This document shows positions 26,908-36,613 of a DNA stretch of 64,000 nt, piece by piece. Source of the stretch: Rhodococcus erythropolis NBRC 15567 (GTDB lineage: Bacteria > Actinomycetota > Actinomycetes > Mycobacteriales > Mycobacteriaceae); NCBI RefSeq assembly GCF_001552595.1, contig NZ_BCRM01000001.1:434001-498000 (forward strand). The letters are read 5' to 3'. The notes under the pieces are model-generated. The model was not told the DNA's origin, searched no databases, and saw only the letters and a program-made list of their open reading frames with translations. The translations under genes were made by a program, and so were the position numbers. How positions within the stretch are numbered: position 1 is the stretch's first letter; each line of letters opens with the position of its first letter.

Positions 26908-26949
26908 GATCTACAGGTATCTAGCCAAATCGCTAGATACCTGTAGATC
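26908..26949. terminator. bidirectional terminator, perfect 18-bp stem
   Basis: Arms GATCTACAGGTATCTAGC and its exact complement, 6-base loop CAAATC, between the convergent SDR and gpsA stops. It has no long T-run, as is common in high-GC actinobacteria. Confidence 0.8.
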
Positions 26950-26953
26950 TTCC

Positions 26954-27961
26954 TCACGCCACCTCGTGCTCGCCGCCCGGGGCAACCTTCTGAAGTCCGC
27001 GATATGCGTCGCTGGCACTTTGGCGACCACCGATGACGGCCTCGACCTCCGCGGCAATCGGCATGTCGACTCCGTATTCGCGAGCCAGATCCATGACGGT
27101 AGGGGCAGTTTTTACTCCCTCGGCGACCTGGCCGAGCTTGGCGACCGCCTCCTCGACGGTCAATCCCTGCGCCAGAGCTTCGCCGACGCGACGGTTGCGA
27201 GAAGTCGGAGCCATGCAGGTGGCGATCAAATCGCCGACGCCCGTCAAGCCGGCAAAGGTGCGCGGGTTGGCGCCCATCGCTTCACCGAGTCGGGTCATTT
27301 CGGCGAGACCGCGCGCGAGCACCATCGCACGAGTGTTGTCCCCGACTCCCAGGCCGTCGGCCATGCCCGAGGCGATGGCAACGATGTTCTTGAGGATGCC
27401 GCCGAGTTCACAGCCGAGCACGTCGGTGTTGCGGTAGACACGGAAGACCGACGACGCGAACAGGGGTTGCAGCGCGGCGGCGACGCGATCGTCCTGGGTG
27501 GCCACGACCGATGCCGCGGCCATGCCGTCGACGATCTCTTTGGCGATGTTGGGGCCCGCGAGCAGTCCGACGGGATGGCCGGGCAGGCACTCGGCGATCA
27601 CTTCGGTGGGGCGCTGCCGGGTGCCGGGCTCGAGGCCCTTGGACAGTGACAACACCGGGACCCACGCCCGAACCTCGTTGGCGATCTCGGCGAGGGTGGC
27701 GCGAACGGCGTGCGAAGGCACCCCACATACGAGTACGTCCGCTTCACGAGCGGCTTCGACCAGATCCGAGGTTGCCTTGAGTCCCTTGGGAAGTTTGCGC
27801 TCACCAAGGTATTTGGAGTTGGTCCGTTGCGAATTGATCTCGTCGGCCGCTTCGGAATTTCGTGCCCACAGCAGGGTGGGAGTGTTGCGGGCAGCGAGGC
27901 CGGCCACCGTGGTTCCCCACGATCCGGCACCGAGGACGACGACGCGTACCGGGCGGGCCAT
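26954..27961 (-). CDS. gpsA: NAD(P)H-dependent glycerol-3-phosphate dehydrogenase
   Basis: 335 residues, the normal length. N-terminal nucleotide motif '[16 protein letters not shown]', '[12 protein letters not shown]' and '[23 protein letters not shown]' with the catalytic lysine in the last, plus '[12 protein letters not shown]'. It makes sn-glycerol 3-phosphate from dihydroxyacetone phosphate for phospholipid synthesis in the cytosol. It ends in the strong inverted repeat shared with the SDR; gntR lies upstream on the same strand about 100 bp away. Confidence 0.97.
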   Translation of the reverse strand: MARPVRVVVLGAGSWGTTVAGLAARNTPTLLWARNSEAADEINSQRTNSKYLGERKLPKGLKATSDLVEAAREADVLVCGVPSHAVRATLAEIANEVRAWVPVLSLSKGLEPGTRQRPTEVIAECLPGHPVGLLAGPNIAKEIVDGMAAASVVATQDDRVAAALQPLFASSVFRVYRNTDVLGCELGGILKNIVAIASGMADGLGVGDNTRAMVLARGLAEMTRLGEAMGANPRTFAGLTGVGDLIATCMAPTSRNRRVGEALAQGLTVEEAVAKLGQVAEGVKTAPTVMDLAREYGVDMPIAAEVEAVIGGRQSASDAYRGLQKVAPGGEHEVA

Positions 27962-28058
27962 CAGAGTGCGCTGTTCTGGGTAGCGAGTGCTGTCATGGCG
28001 CCAAGCGTTCCACTTGCGGAGCAGTTGCGGGCCAATTCCGGCGAGTCTGTGGCTCGAC

Positions 28059-28787
28059 TTACAGATGAGGCGGCGGTTCGGGGCTTTCGCGCATTGTTTC
28101 GACCGCTTCTGCGGATTCCGCGACGATCGAGCGCATCGCGGTTTCTGCAGCGTCGGCGTCGCCGGACTGAATGGCTGATGCGACCACTCCGTGCAGGTGA
28201 ATCGCTTCGGGGTCGGCTTCGTGGGGCATCAAGGAGTGGCGTGTGCGGCCTTCGAGTATCTCGACGACGATCTGCGACATCGCCCGCAGCATCGGGTTAC
28301 CGGAGGCGGCGAGCAGGGTGCGGTGGAAGTCGGAGTCATGGCCGAGATAGGCACCGGTATCGGCAGCGCGAGAGGTAGCTGACATGCCGATGACGGCTGC
28401 GGTCAGAGCGCCGCACTGCTCGGGTGTTGCGCGAGTTGCGGCCAGTCGCGCCGCCAGGGGCTCGATACCGGAACGGAGTTCACTCAGGATCGAAAGCTGC
28501 TCGAACCGATCAGGACCGGCCAGTTGCCAGCGGATGACATTGGGGTCGAGCGAGTTCCAGTGTTCGGAGCCCAGGATGGTGATTCCGACGCGTCGACGAA
28601 CTGAAGCCAATCCGAGAGATTCGAGAACGCGGACAACTTCGCGGATGACGGTTCGCGACACGTCGTAGCGCGTTGCCACCTCGTCGGCGGAGATCGTGGT
28701 TCCCGGGGGGAGCACACCACCGACTATGTCTTGGCCGAGCTGTTCCAGCATCGAGTCGTGTAACTGCTGAAACGGGACAGAAGGCAT
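28059..28787 (-). CDS. gntR: GntR-family regulator (FadR subfamily), likely gluconate repressor
   Basis: 242 residues. Winged helix at residues 8-70 ('[29 protein letters not shown]') and a helical FCD ligand domain after it ('[20 protein letters not shown]', '[18 protein letters not shown]', '[10 protein letters not shown]') with the usual Asp/His metal ligands. It is divergent from gntP-gntK, and the palindromic site in the 133-bp gap makes it the probable repressor of gluconate uptake and phosphorylation. Confidence 0.9.
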   Translation of the reverse strand: MPSVPFQQLHDSMLEQLGQDIVGGVLPPGTTISADEVATRYDVSRTVIREVVRVLESLGLASVRRRVGITILGSEHWNSLDPNVIRWQLAGPDRFEQLSILSELRSGIEPLAARLAATRATPEQCGALTAAVIGMSATSRAADTGAYLGHDSDFHRTLLAASGNPMLRAMSQIVVEILEGRTRHSLMPHEADPEAIHLHGVVASAIQSGDADAAETAMRSIVAESAEAVETMRESPEPPPHL

Positions 28788-28839
28788 ACGTAGATCGTCC
28801 CATGCGTATGGAGTAAGCCCGGTGCAAGGCGAATAAATA

Positions 28840-28871
28840 CTACAAATTAGTGTCTGCTCTTGAAATTGTAG
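28840..28871. promoter_or_regulatory. candidate GntR operator, CTACAAATT / AAATTGTAG
   Basis: Near-perfect inverted half-sites (one mismatch) at 28840-28848 and 28863-28871 lie between divergent gntR and gntP, 50-80 bp before gntP. The spacing of two helical turns fits a dimer of dimers or two promoters. Confidence 0.5.
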
Positions 28872-28920
28872 GTTAATTAAGGAACAGTGACCTCAATCAC
28901 TCATCGGACTGGGAGTCCCT

Positions 28921-30309
28921 ATGAACACCACAGCATTGCTGGCGGCCGAGGTCGTCCCCGCTGGTAGCGACGCACGATTGATCATCGCTGCAGTCGCCGG
29001 CGTCGCGGTCATCATCGCGCTGATCACCTGGCTCGACCTGCATCCCTTCCTCGCGCTGTCCATCGGCGCGGTAGGTGTCGGTCTGGCGGCCGGCCTCGGT
29101 TCGGCAGAGTCGGTTGCAGCATTCGCCACCGGTTTCGGATCGACCATGGGAAGCGTCGGAATCCTGATCGGTTTCGGCGCGATGTTCGGCAAACTCCTGG
29201 CCGATTCCGGTGGTGCCGACCGAATCGTCGACACACTGGTCGGCCGCTCCAGCACCAAGGCACTCCCGTGGACCATGGCTCTGGTCGGCGCTGTCATCGG
29301 TCTGCCGATGTTCTTCGAGATCGGTCTCGTTCTGTTGATGCCGGTCATCATCCTCGTCGCGCGGCGATCCGGATTGTCCCTGATGCGCATCGCGATCCCC
29401 ACCCTCGCCGGCCTCTCGGCCATGCACGGTTTGGTTCCCCCGCACCCAGGGCCGCTGGTTGCAGTCTCGGCATTGAACGCAAACCTCGGCCTCACCCTCG
29501 CACTCGGTGTGCTCGTCGCGATCCCCACTGTTGTTCTCGCCGGACCGGTCTTCAGCAAGTACGCAGCGCGGTGGGTCGACGTGAAGGTTCCGGATCTCTT
29601 TGTCACAGGCGAAGATCGAGGTGAAGAAGAGAAGCAGCAGCGCCCTTCGTTTGCGGCGACTCTCGCAGCGATCCTCCTCCCGGTCGTTCTCATGCTGGGC
29701 AAGGCATTCGCCGACGTGATCGCACCCGATTCCGAGGCACTCCCCAAGTCCGTCCTCGACTTCCTCGGAACACCCGTTGTGGCTTTGGGTCTCGCGGTTC
29801 TGGTCGGAATGGTGCTGCTGGGTCGCGGCGGCGGAATGGACCGCAAGGCCATCTCGAAGTCACTCGAGAGTTCCCTACCTCCCATCGCAGGCATCTTGTT
29901 GATCGTCGGCGCCGGTGGCGGTTTCAAGCAGGTCCTGATCGACACCGGTATCGCCGGAGTGATCGCCGACGCGATCAAGGGCAGCAGCCTTCCCGTGCTG
30001 TTCCTGGCCTGGCTGGTAGCGGTATTGATCCGCGTCGCAACGGGTTCGGCAACGGTGGCAACGGTGACGGCGTCGGGCATCCTCGCTCCGGTTGCGGCCG
30101 ACCTCTCGTCCGCACATGTCTCGCTGATGGTCTTGGCGATCGGTGCAGGCTCGCTCTTCCTCTCGCACGTCAACGACGCCGGATTCTGGTTGGTGAAGGA
30201 GTATCTGGGCGTCAGCGTGGTACAGAACCTCAAGACCTGGACCGTGATGGAATGCATCATCTCGGTATCGGGCCTGGCCGGAGTGCTCGTGTTGAGCGCA
30301 TTCATCTAG
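28921..30309 (+). CDS. gntP: gluconate permease, GntP family
   Basis: 462 residues, 12 or more helices. 'GFGAMFGKLLADSGGADRI', 'GLSAMHGLVPPHPGPL' and the 'VATGSATVATVTASGILAP' segment are GntP-family landmarks. It brings gluconate (or a related sugar acid) in with protons. Its gene is followed after 12 bp by gntK, so uptake and phosphorylation are co-expressed. The minus strand has a long shadow ORF. Confidence 0.94.
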   Translation: MNTTALLAAEVVPAGSDARLIIAAVAGVAVIIALITWLDLHPFLALSIGAVGVGLAAGLGSAESVAAFATGFGSTMGSVGILIGFGAMFGKLLADSGGADRIVDTLVGRSSTKALPWTMALVGAVIGLPMFFEIGLVLLMPVIILVARRSGLSLMRIAIPTLAGLSAMHGLVPPHPGPLVAVSALNANLGLTLALGVLVAIPTVVLAGPVFSKYAARWVDVKVPDLFVTGEDRGEEEKQQRPSFAATLAAILLPVVLMLGKAFADVIAPDSEALPKSVLDFLGTPVVALGLAVLVGMVLLGRGGGMDRKAISKSLESSLPPIAGILLIVGAGGGFKQVLIDTGIAGVIADAIKGSSLPVLFLAWLVAVLIRVATGSATVATVTASGILAPVAADLSSAHVSLMVLAIGAGSLFLSHVNDAGFWLVKEYLGVSVVQNLKTWTVMECIISVSGLAGVLVLSAFI

Positions 30310-30321
30310 GTAGGCGAGCAC

Positions 30322-30852
30322 ATGAACAGCGAAGCGGCACAGCAGAAGCAGTATCCCGTGCTCGTCCTGATGGGTGTCTCGGGCTCGGGAAAGTCGACGG
30401 TCGGCGGCATGCTCGCCGGAGCGATGGGTTGGGACCTTCAAGAAGGCGACGATCTGCACCCGCAGGCGAACATCGACAAGATGGCGACCGGGCATCCGTT
30501 GAACGACGACGATCGCTGGCCCTGGCTCGACAAGATCGCCGTCTGGATCAAGAGCCATACCGACGCCGGTCAGCCGGGCATCGTCACGTGTTCGGCACTC
30601 AAGCGCAGCTACCGCGACGTGCTTCGCGGTGAGCACGTCGTGTTCGTGCACCTCGCCGGTTCGCGGGATCAGATCGGCCAGCGATTGACCGCCCGCCTCG
30701 ATCACTACATGCCCGCCTCGCTCCTCGACTCCCAGATCTCGACGCTCGAGGCCGTCGACCCGGACGAGCAGGCCATCGTCGTCGACGTGGGCGGTAGTCC
30801 CGCCAAGATCGCGGAGGAGATCCTGCGACGGGTGGAGACGTTCGAGTACTGA
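30322..30852 (+). CDS. gntK: gluconokinase
   Basis: 176 residues. Walker A 'GVSGSGKST' at residues 18-26, 'EGDDLHPQANIDKMATGHPL' and 'CSALKRSYRDVLR' are typical of the P-loop (GntK-type) gluconokinases. It converts gluconate to 6-phosphogluconate with ATP, feeding the pentose phosphate pathway. It lies 12 bp after gntP. Confidence 0.95.
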   Translation: MNSEAAQQKQYPVLVLMGVSGSGKSTVGGMLAGAMGWDLQEGDDLHPQANIDKMATGHPLNDDDRWPWLDKIAVWIKSHTDAGQPGIVTCSALKRSYRDVLRGEHVVFVHLAGSRDQIGQRLTARLDHYMPASLLDSQISTLEAVDPDEQAIVVDVGGSPAKIAEEILRRVETFEY

Positions 30853-30927
30853 GCTCGCCAGGCGTGTAAGCACCCGAGGTTCGGGTTACGGTGCATGGGT
30901 GACTGCTGCTGCTCAGACGGCCTGATC

Positions 30928-31365
30928 GTGACCGACTTCGACTTCCACAGCGTCTGGACGCTCCAGGCCTCTGCCGACCGTGTCTACGCCGTTCTCGCGG
31001 ACGCCGAGCGGTATTCGCAGTGGTGGCCTCAGATACGCCGAGTCCGGGCGACCGACGAGCACTCGGGCTCCATGGCCATCCGCAGCGCTGTCCCTCTGAC
31101 CCTGCTGGTCTTCGGACGACGCGAGGTCGAAGACCCCATTGCCCGCCATCTGCAAGTGCGTCTCTCCGGGGCAATGACCGGGTGGAGTAGCTGGGTGGTA
31201 CGCCCCGCTGAATCTGGCTGCGTCGCCGACTTTCGGCAACAAGTAGCGGTGTCCGGAGCGCTCGGTCTGGCCTCGAAGATCGCGAAGCCGGTGTTCGAGT
31301 GGAATCATGAAGCGATGATGCGTGGCGGGCACCGCGGACTCTCCGCGTATCTCTCCCGGCCGTGA
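30928..31365 (+). CDS. SRPBCC (START-like) family protein
   Basis: 145 residues if the GTG at 30928 is used; an in-frame ATG at 30895 would add a 'CCC' run with no merit, and neither has a ribosome site. The start 'DFHSVWTLQASADRVYAVLADAERYSQWW' is the polyketide cyclase/START pattern of a binding pocket for a small hydrophobic ligand. No catalytic residues can be named. It is a single gene between gntK and a hydrolase. Confidence 0.82.
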   Translation: MTDFDFHSVWTLQASADRVYAVLADAERYSQWWPQIRRVRATDEHSGSMAIRSAVPLTLLVFGRREVEDPIARHLQVRLSGAMTGWSSWVVRPAESGCVADFRQQVAVSGALGLASKIAKPVFEWNHEAMMRGGHRGLSAYLSRP

Positions 31366-31508
31366 TTGCGAGCCGAACTTACACACGCTCGAGTAATTCA
31401 TGCCTACCCGTCGTGTCGTTTTGACGCAGCGTCAGTTATCGTTCACAACAGCAGTCGACAAGTATGTGTAACTCACATGCACAAAACGTCTTGACCTGGG
31501 AGGACGCT

Positions 31509-32480
31509 ATGCGGACGCGAGATTCGACGGTATGGCATTGGAACGTGAGTCCCCGAGCGCGGGTTATCTTCTGCCTGACCAGGACGTTCGTGAAGCCGAT
31601 GTTCACCCTCTGGCCGACCACCGAACGCGGCATCCGCCAACTCGAGCGACTCGACGCGATGGCGGACAAACTGCCGAAGCCGAAGAACCTCGACATCGAG
31701 CCTTTCACGCTTGGTGGTGTGCCAAGCGAGAAGGTGCAGCATCCACGCAAAGCGCAGGGCGAGTTGGCCGGAGCCACGATCCTCTACTTCCACGGCGGGG
31801 GATTCGTCTTCTGCGGTCTGGCAACGCACCGAGCACTGTGCGGTTTGCTCTCGGCGAAGGCCGGAGTGCCGGTGATCTCCGTGCGCTACCGTCAGCTGCC
31901 GGAAGGTTCCATCGGCACCTCCGTCAAGGATGCGATGGCCGCGTACACCGCGTTGCTCGAGACAGCGGAAGACCCGAACAAGATTGTGCTTGCCGGTGAT
32001 TCGGCGGGCGGTTACCTGGCCATGAAGGTCGCCGAAATTGCCGCACTGCGCGGAATCACGCGGCCCGCTGCCGTGGTGGGATATTCCCCTCTTCTCAACG
32101 TGAACCTCGAGGACCACGATCCCGATTTCATGAAACGCGATGCCTACCTACCGATGTCACAGGTCGAAAAGCTCAAGGACCGGTGGCTGGAGGGTCCGGA
32201 CGAGATTCCTGGTGCGCAGTCTCCGATCAACGCCGACGCCAGTCTGATTCCGCCGTCGTTCCTGGTGTCCGCCGAATACGAACTGATGCGTCCGGACGTC
32301 GAGATCATGACCGAAAACCTGATCAAGGCAGGACAAGCCGTCGAAACGCACATCTGGAGTGGGCAGATCCATGCTTTCCCGGTGATCGGCAAAGCTCTTC
32401 GGGAGGGTAAGGCGATCGTTGATCTCACGGTCAAGTTCCTCGAGCGAACGATGGCCTCGCAGAACCAGATCAGCGCCTGA
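31509..32480 (+). CDS. alpha/beta hydrolase of the hormone-sensitive-lipase family
   Basis: 323 residues. 'ILYFHGGGFVFCG' (oxyanion HGGG) and 'IVLAGDSAGGYLAM' (nucleophile Ser) with the later 'IWSGQIHAFP' His give the family IV (HSL) esterase pattern. It cleaves esters of short to medium acids, probably lipids or drugs. The ATG follows GGGAGGA; an upstream start at 31464 has no ribosome site. The opposite strand shows a shadow ORF. Confidence 0.88.
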   Translation: MRTRDSTVWHWNVSPRARVIFCLTRTFVKPMFTLWPTTERGIRQLERLDAMADKLPKPKNLDIEPFTLGGVPSEKVQHPRKAQGELAGATILYFHGGGFVFCGLATHRALCGLLSAKAGVPVISVRYRQLPEGSIGTSVKDAMAAYTALLETAEDPNKIVLAGDSAGGYLAMKVAEIAALRGITRPAAVVGYSPLLNVNLEDHDPDFMKRDAYLPMSQVEKLKDRWLEGPDEIPGAQSPINADASLIPPSFLVSAEYELMRPDVEIMTENLIKAGQAVETHIWSGQIHAFPVIGKALREGKAIVDLTVKFLERTMASQNQISA

Positions 32481-32488
32481 GGTGTTTG

Positions 32489-33292
32489 TCAGCCGATCGA
32501 CGTGAGTGTTGCGTAGTCGTCGTTGTCGAGAACGCCCTCGACGACTGCGCGAACTTCCGAGGCATGCAACGTGATCGAACCGCCGTGGTTGTCGAGGAAG
32601 GCGGTATCCGCGGCGTCTCGCCCGGTCGAGATCCGCACAAGATTGCTGCGCGGCGCCAATTGCGTTGCGTCGACCACGCGCCACACGTTGTCGATACTGG
32701 CTTCGACGACGGCGTGAAAATCCATCGGATCGCAGCCCGGCGCGTAGACGGCCACCAAGCGCGCGGGAATCCCCACGGCGCGTAATAGTGAGATGGTCAG
32801 GTGCGAGTAGTCGCGGCACACTCCGGCGCCTGCCAGTAAGGTGTCTACCGCACTGTCGGTGCCGCGACTGGTGCCGGGAACATAACTCAAATGTGTACTC
32901 ACCCAGCGCGTGACTTCGAGGAGGAGTTCGGCCGGGGGAGTGGCGAGATCGAATTGCCCGGCGACAAAACCGAAGAACTTGTCGGCCTCGGCATAGCGAC
33001 TGGGGCGCAGATATTTCGACACGTCGTAGTCGCCGACCGACGACGGTTCTGCGCGGCCGATGACGGTTGCGTCGTAGCTGACGATCAGTTTGCCTGGGGC
33101 ACAGTCGAGTAGGTGAATCCGGGTGCCGTGTTCGGCGATGACCTCACGGGGTTCGATCGGCTTGCCGTCATGGACGAACGACATCGTTTCCAGCAGTTCG
33201 ACACCCGGCGCGCGCGTCACCGCGATCTTGAACTCCAGGTTGGTCGCCTCGTCGATCTCGATGTCGAGCAGGGCGGCGACGGTACGTTTCAT
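32489..33292 (-). CDS. transglutaminase-like protein
   Basis: 267 residues. The core 'GAGVCRDYSHLTISLLRAVGIPARLV' with Cys, later 'MDFHAVVEASI' with His and 'WRVVDATQLAP' with Asp supply the papain-like triad of the transglutaminase superfamily (often peptidase or protein-processing). The N-terminal 80 residues form a beta-rich Bact_transglu_N type domain. The ATG at 33292 has a weak ribosome site. Function open; such genes often sit in operons with a circularly-permuted ATP-grasp, which is absent here. Confidence 0.86.
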   Translation of the reverse strand: MKRTVAALLDIEIDEATNLEFKIAVTRAPGVELLETMSFVHDGKPIEPREVIAEHGTRIHLLDCAPGKLIVSYDATVIGRAEPSSVGDYDVSKYLRPSRYAEADKFFGFVAGQFDLATPPAELLLEVTRWVSTHLSYVPGTSRGTDSAVDTLLAGAGVCRDYSHLTISLLRAVGIPARLVAVYAPGCDPMDFHAVVEASIDNVWRVVDATQLAPRSNLVRISTGRDAADTAFLDNHGGSITLHASEVRAVVEGVLDNDDYATLTSIG

Positions 33293-33351
33293 CGGATCAT
33301 CTTTACACCGAATTCGGACACCCACCACCTGGGAGGATTGTGACAGTGCGA

Positions 33352-33918
33352 TCAGGCTTCGGGATAGTCGACGTCGACGCCGCTGCTGAGGTCGCTGCAC
33401 TCCACCAACTCCACGCCGTGTTCGCGTAGATAGGTGTTGGCGCCGCCGTCCCCGGTGAGTGACTCTGCAAGCGTCGGCCAATGGTCGCGTCCGATCAGGA
33501 CAGGATGGCCGGGCCTGCCGTGAAAGACAGCTCTTCGCAGTATGTTTCGTGATGGGATGTCTTGACCCGCGATTCGCGTCACGGTGTCGGTGTTCAGGTC
33601 CGGGACGTCGACCAAGGAGATCGCTGCCGCCTCGGCACCCTCGATCTGCATGGCTGCCTCGAGTCCGCAGCGTAGTGATGCGCTCATTCCGCGTTCCCAA
33701 TCCGATTTCACCACAATGACATCGGTGGTGGGCAGCAGTTCGACGGCGTCCTCGGCCTGTGCGCCGAGAACCACGATGACCGGTGAGAGTCCGGCGGACT
33801 GCAGCGTCGCCACCCCGTGGCGAAGCCAAGGCTGGCCGTCCGTGCCCGTAACGAGAGCTTTCGGTTTGCCCATGCGGGATCCGGCCCCGGCAGCCAGCAG
33901 GATCCCGCACGTCGACAT
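33352..33918 (-). CDS. MocA-like nucleotidyltransferase
   Basis: 188 residues. 'CGILLAAGAGSRMGKPKAL' at the N-terminus is the MobA/MocA nucleotidyltransferase signature, and 'VKSDWERGMSASLRCGLEA' fits MocA (molybdenum cofactor cytidylyltransferase), as does 'GRPGHPVLIGRDHW'. It would transfer CMP to molybdopterin for a xanthine-dehydrogenase-type enzyme. The start lies 2 bp after the MGL-type lipase stop with GGAG upstream. No xdh or cox genes are near. Confidence 0.85.
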   Translation of the reverse strand: MSTCGILLAAGAGSRMGKPKALVTGTDGQPWLRHGVATLQSAGLSPVIVVLGAQAEDAVELLPTTDVIVVKSDWERGMSASLRCGLEAAMQIEGAEAAAISLVDVPDLNTDTVTRIAGQDIPSRNILRRAVFHGRPGHPVLIGRDHWPTLAESLTGDGGANTYLREHGVELVECSDLSSGVDVDYPEA

Positions 33919-33920
33919 GA

Positions 33921-34763
33921 TTATGCTCCGGTGACCCGCGGGCGCAGCCACTCGATCAGATCGTTCAGAACCTCTTCCTGCTCAGGCTCATTGAAGATCT
34001 CGTGATACAAGCCGTCGTACACCTTCAAGGTGACGTCCGAAGAACCGGCCAACTCTGCTACGAGCTTGCTGCCGGCGGGGTCCGTCAATCGGTCGTCCGA
34101 GCCGTGTTGAAGCAGTACCGGAATGGTGAGCGATGGCAGGCGCGCCGGGAAGCCTTCCGCGGCGGTGATCATGCCGCGCGCAATTCCGGCAGGAACCTTG
34201 CCGTGGTGAACCAGCGGGTCGGCGTTGTACTTGTCGACGACCTTCTGATCACGCGATACGGCAGCCGCTTCCAGGTTCTCGACGGGCACATCGGGGAGGT
34301 ACTTGCCGACGATCTTGCCCAACTGCATCACGATCTTCGGAGTGCCGGTTGCGATGATCACAGCAGGTCCGGACAGGGCGAGCGCTTTGAGATCGGCCTG
34401 ATGGTCGAGGGCATAAGAAAGTGCGATTGCGCCTCCCATACTGTGGCCGAGCAGGAACTTGTCCTTGCCGGGATGTGCCGCCGTCACGATCGAGAACAAC
34501 GTGTGGACGTCGTCGGTGAAGTCGGAGAATTCCTTCAGGTGAACGCGCTTGCCGCCAGAGCGCCCGTGTCCGCGATGGTCGGGTGCGTACACGATGAGCC
34601 CGAGTTCCCCGAGCCGCGCAGCAACATGGTCGTAGCGCCTCGCGTGTTCGCCGAGTCCGTGGCACAGGACAAGAACCCCGGTGGGTTCGCGGTCCGGTGT
34701 CCACACGTCGTAGACGATCTTGGTGCCGGCTACTCCGGTGAACGACGACTCTTCGTGCTGCAT
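33921..34763 (-). CDS. monoacylglycerol lipase-like alpha/beta hydrolase
   Basis: 280 residues, close to mycobacterial Rv0183 (279). 'LVLCHGLGEHARRYDHVA' and 'LIVYAPDHRGHGRSGGKR' match the MGL group; the nucleophile elbow is 'LLGHSMGGAIAL', with Asp in 'QHGSDDRLTDP' and His in 'GLYHEIFNE'. It cleaves monoacylglycerols to glycerol and fatty acid, in mycolata partly outside the cell, though no signal peptide is seen here. ATG at 34763 with GAGAGGG upstream. It is followed by the MocA-like gene. Confidence 0.9.
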   Translation of the reverse strand: MQHEESSFTGVAGTKIVYDVWTPDREPTGVLVLCHGLGEHARRYDHVAARLGELGLIVYAPDHRGHGRSGGKRVHLKEFSDFTDDVHTLFSIVTAAHPGKDKFLLGHSMGGAIALSYALDHQADLKALALSGPAVIIATGTPKIVMQLGKIVGKYLPDVPVENLEAAAVSRDQKVVDKYNADPLVHHGKVPAGIARGMITAAEGFPARLPSLTIPVLLQHGSDDRLTDPAGSKLVAELAGSSDVTLKVYDGLYHEIFNEPEQEEVLNDLIEWLRPRVTGA

Positions 34764-34909
34764 TGTTGCGCCCTCTCTGCGACCGGTTCCGGTACGCGGA
34801 TTCTCACATGCTATTCGCCCCGTGGGCAGGGCGCGGGTGTTCAGGGTGTGAGGTCGTCGAGGAAACTTCGACACTTGTTTGTTACGGCTGGTTACATTAA
34901 CTTAGGGGC

Positions 34910-36019
34910 GTGACCGGACAAACCGTTGATCGTTCCGACCCTGTTCCAGCCACCCGCTCGCGCCGATTGTGGCGACCCGCGGTTCGGGCCTTGCTGGACG
35001 GCGCGCTACCGCTGATCGACAAGCGAATGGCGGAATCGGTACGCCCGTTCGATCGGCCCGAGATGATGCGTCCGCACCTGGCTTCGCGGAAGTTCGCGTG
35101 GACGCACTACGGGATCTTCGTTCCCCGGCTGCCAGGGCCTTTCCGTTACCTCAACATCATGACGTTGATCGGTGCAACCGGGACGGTGGTGTTCGACAAC
35201 GACTATCTCGCTGCACCCGACGCGCGAAACACTGCAACCGTGCTGAGTTCTACCGCAGCGCCGGGGCATCACTTTTATCGGGCGTACGACGCGGCCGATG
35301 AGTGTGCGTTCGAAGAAGATGGTTCGCGAATCGCCTTCGGTGACAACCTGATCATCGACAACAGCTATCCGAAGTTCCGTGTCACCGGACGATACGACTC
35401 TTTCGACGTCGATCTCGAGATCGTGGCATCAGATCAAGCGTCGTGGTTCGTGCGCAATCCCGTCTACGACCACGTCAGTCTGCTGGCGCAGTGTTCCGGG
35501 ACGATCTCGAGTCCGGATGGCCCGGTGAGTATTTCGGCTCCGTGCACCGTCGAATACGCGCGGTGTATGACACCGCAATCGTTGACCCGCCGCGCCCTTC
35601 CCGAGTCCTGGAAGCTCCCGGCCGATTTCTTCACCTACCAGATCGTTCAGCTCGACGACCGGCATCAATTGTTGCTCACCGATGTTCGAGCTTCAGGGGT
35701 TACGGCGTGCAAGCTCGCCTACATTCGGACGGTGGACGGCAGCGCAAGAGTCTTCGACGATGTGGTGTTCGACGTACTCGAGTACGCTGACGCATTGCAT
35801 GTCGACCCCCAGGGACGTGAGATGCGTGTGCCGCGCGTACTGCGTTGGCAGGTACGCGATTACGGCAGGGCGATTGTCGAGTTCGAGGCCGAGATCGACT
35901 CGGAGTGGCGCTATGGCCACGGTAAGGGATACGTCGGCGCGTACACCTACCGGGGAAGCTTCGACGGTGCGTCGATCAACGGCACCGGTTACATCGAATG
36001 GGTGGACTGCGAAGTGTAA
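34910..36019 (+). CDS. uncharacterised protein of mycolata (369 aa)
   Basis: 369 residues, GTG start 3-4 nt after a weak purine stretch. Beta-rich throughout with patterns such as 'HYGIFVPRLPGPFRYLNIM', 'GDNLIIDNSYPKFRVTG' and 'VGAYTYRGSFDGASINGTGYIEW'. The fold resembles AttH/lipocalin-like proteins (calycin fold), and I would tentatively link it to the uncharacterised family DUF6670, which I cannot check. No signal peptide. It is divergent from the MGL-like gene and followed after 18 bp by a small NTPase. Confidence 0.78.
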   Translation: MTGQTVDRSDPVPATRSRRLWRPAVRALLDGALPLIDKRMAESVRPFDRPEMMRPHLASRKFAWTHYGIFVPRLPGPFRYLNIMTLIGATGTVVFDNDYLAAPDARNTATVLSSTAAPGHHFYRAYDAADECAFEEDGSRIAFGDNLIIDNSYPKFRVTGRYDSFDVDLEIVASDQASWFVRNPVYDHVSLLAQCSGTISSPDGPVSISAPCTVEYARCMTPQSLTRRALPESWKLPADFFTYQIVQLDDRHQLLLTDVRASGVTACKLAYIRTVDGSARVFDDVVFDVLEYADALHVDPQGREMRVPRVLRWQVRDYGRAIVEFEAEIDSEWRYGHGKGYVGAYTYRGSFDGASINGTGYIEWVDCEV

Positions 36020-36037
36020 GGCACCTAGTGTGTATCG

Positions 36038-36613
36038 GTGCCTTTCGTAGACCCCGCCTCGCTGACGACTCGTCCGCAGAAGATCCTTGTCGCGGGGACC
36101 TCGGGCGCCGGAAAGACGACTCTCGCCGGTCGAATCGGGCAGCTTCTCGGGATCGAACACACTGAGTTGGACTCGCTGTTCCACGGGCCCGACTGGGTTC
36201 CGCTCGAGAGTTTCGAAACCGAAGTACGACGCTTTTCCAGCGAGCCGGCCTGGGTGACCGAGTGGCAGTACGGCGCGGTGCGTGAGCTTCTGGCCGAGCG
36301 TGCGGACCTGATGCTGTGGTTGGATCTGCCTCGGCGGACGGTGATGCGCCAGGTGATCACACGAACCGTGCGTCGGCGATTGCAGCGAGAGGTGTTGTGG
36401 AATCGCAACATGGAGCCGCCACTGCACACCATTCTGTTCGATCCGGATCATGTGGTGCGCTGGGCCTGGCGAAGCGACGGACGCAACGGCGAGCGTATGG
36501 CCACGGTCCTTGTCGATGTGCCGTCGCTGCCGATAGTTAAGCTGCGCAGTCGAGACGAGATCGAGGCTGTGCTCGAAGTCCTCGGCCGTCTGCCCTCAGA
36601 TCGTCTGAGCTAG
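36038..36613 (+). CDS. P-loop NTPase, adenylate-kinase-like (topology-modulation-protein type)
   Basis: 191 residues, GTG start. Walker A 'VAGTSGAGKTTLAGRIG' at residues 18-34, then 'HTELDSLFHGPDW' and 'LWLDLPRRTVMRQVITRTVRR' as in FlaR-type small kinases related to shikimate and adenylate kinases. It probably phosphorylates a small molecule, unknown. Its stop overlaps the end of the convergent FGE-like gene by 18 bp. Confidence 0.86.
   Translation: MPFVDPASLTTRPQKILVAGTSGAGKTTLAGRIGQLLGIEHTELDSLFHGPDWVPLESFETEVRRFSSEPAWVTEWQYGAVRELLAERADLMLWLDLPRRTVMRQVITRTVRRRLQREVLWNRNMEPPLHTILFDPDHVVRWAWRSDGRNGERMATVLVDVPSLPIVKLRSRDEIEAVLEVLGRLPSDRLS

Noticed and set aside
28893-30305. 470-codon minus ORF opposite gntP
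   Set aside because: Low-complexity Thr/Arg/Pro translation; gntP motifs are on the plus strand.
32489-33910. Long 473-codon version of the transglutaminase gene
   Set aside because: The N-terminal 200 codons overlap the MocA-like gene and are Arg-rich; the ATG at 33292 starts the domain.
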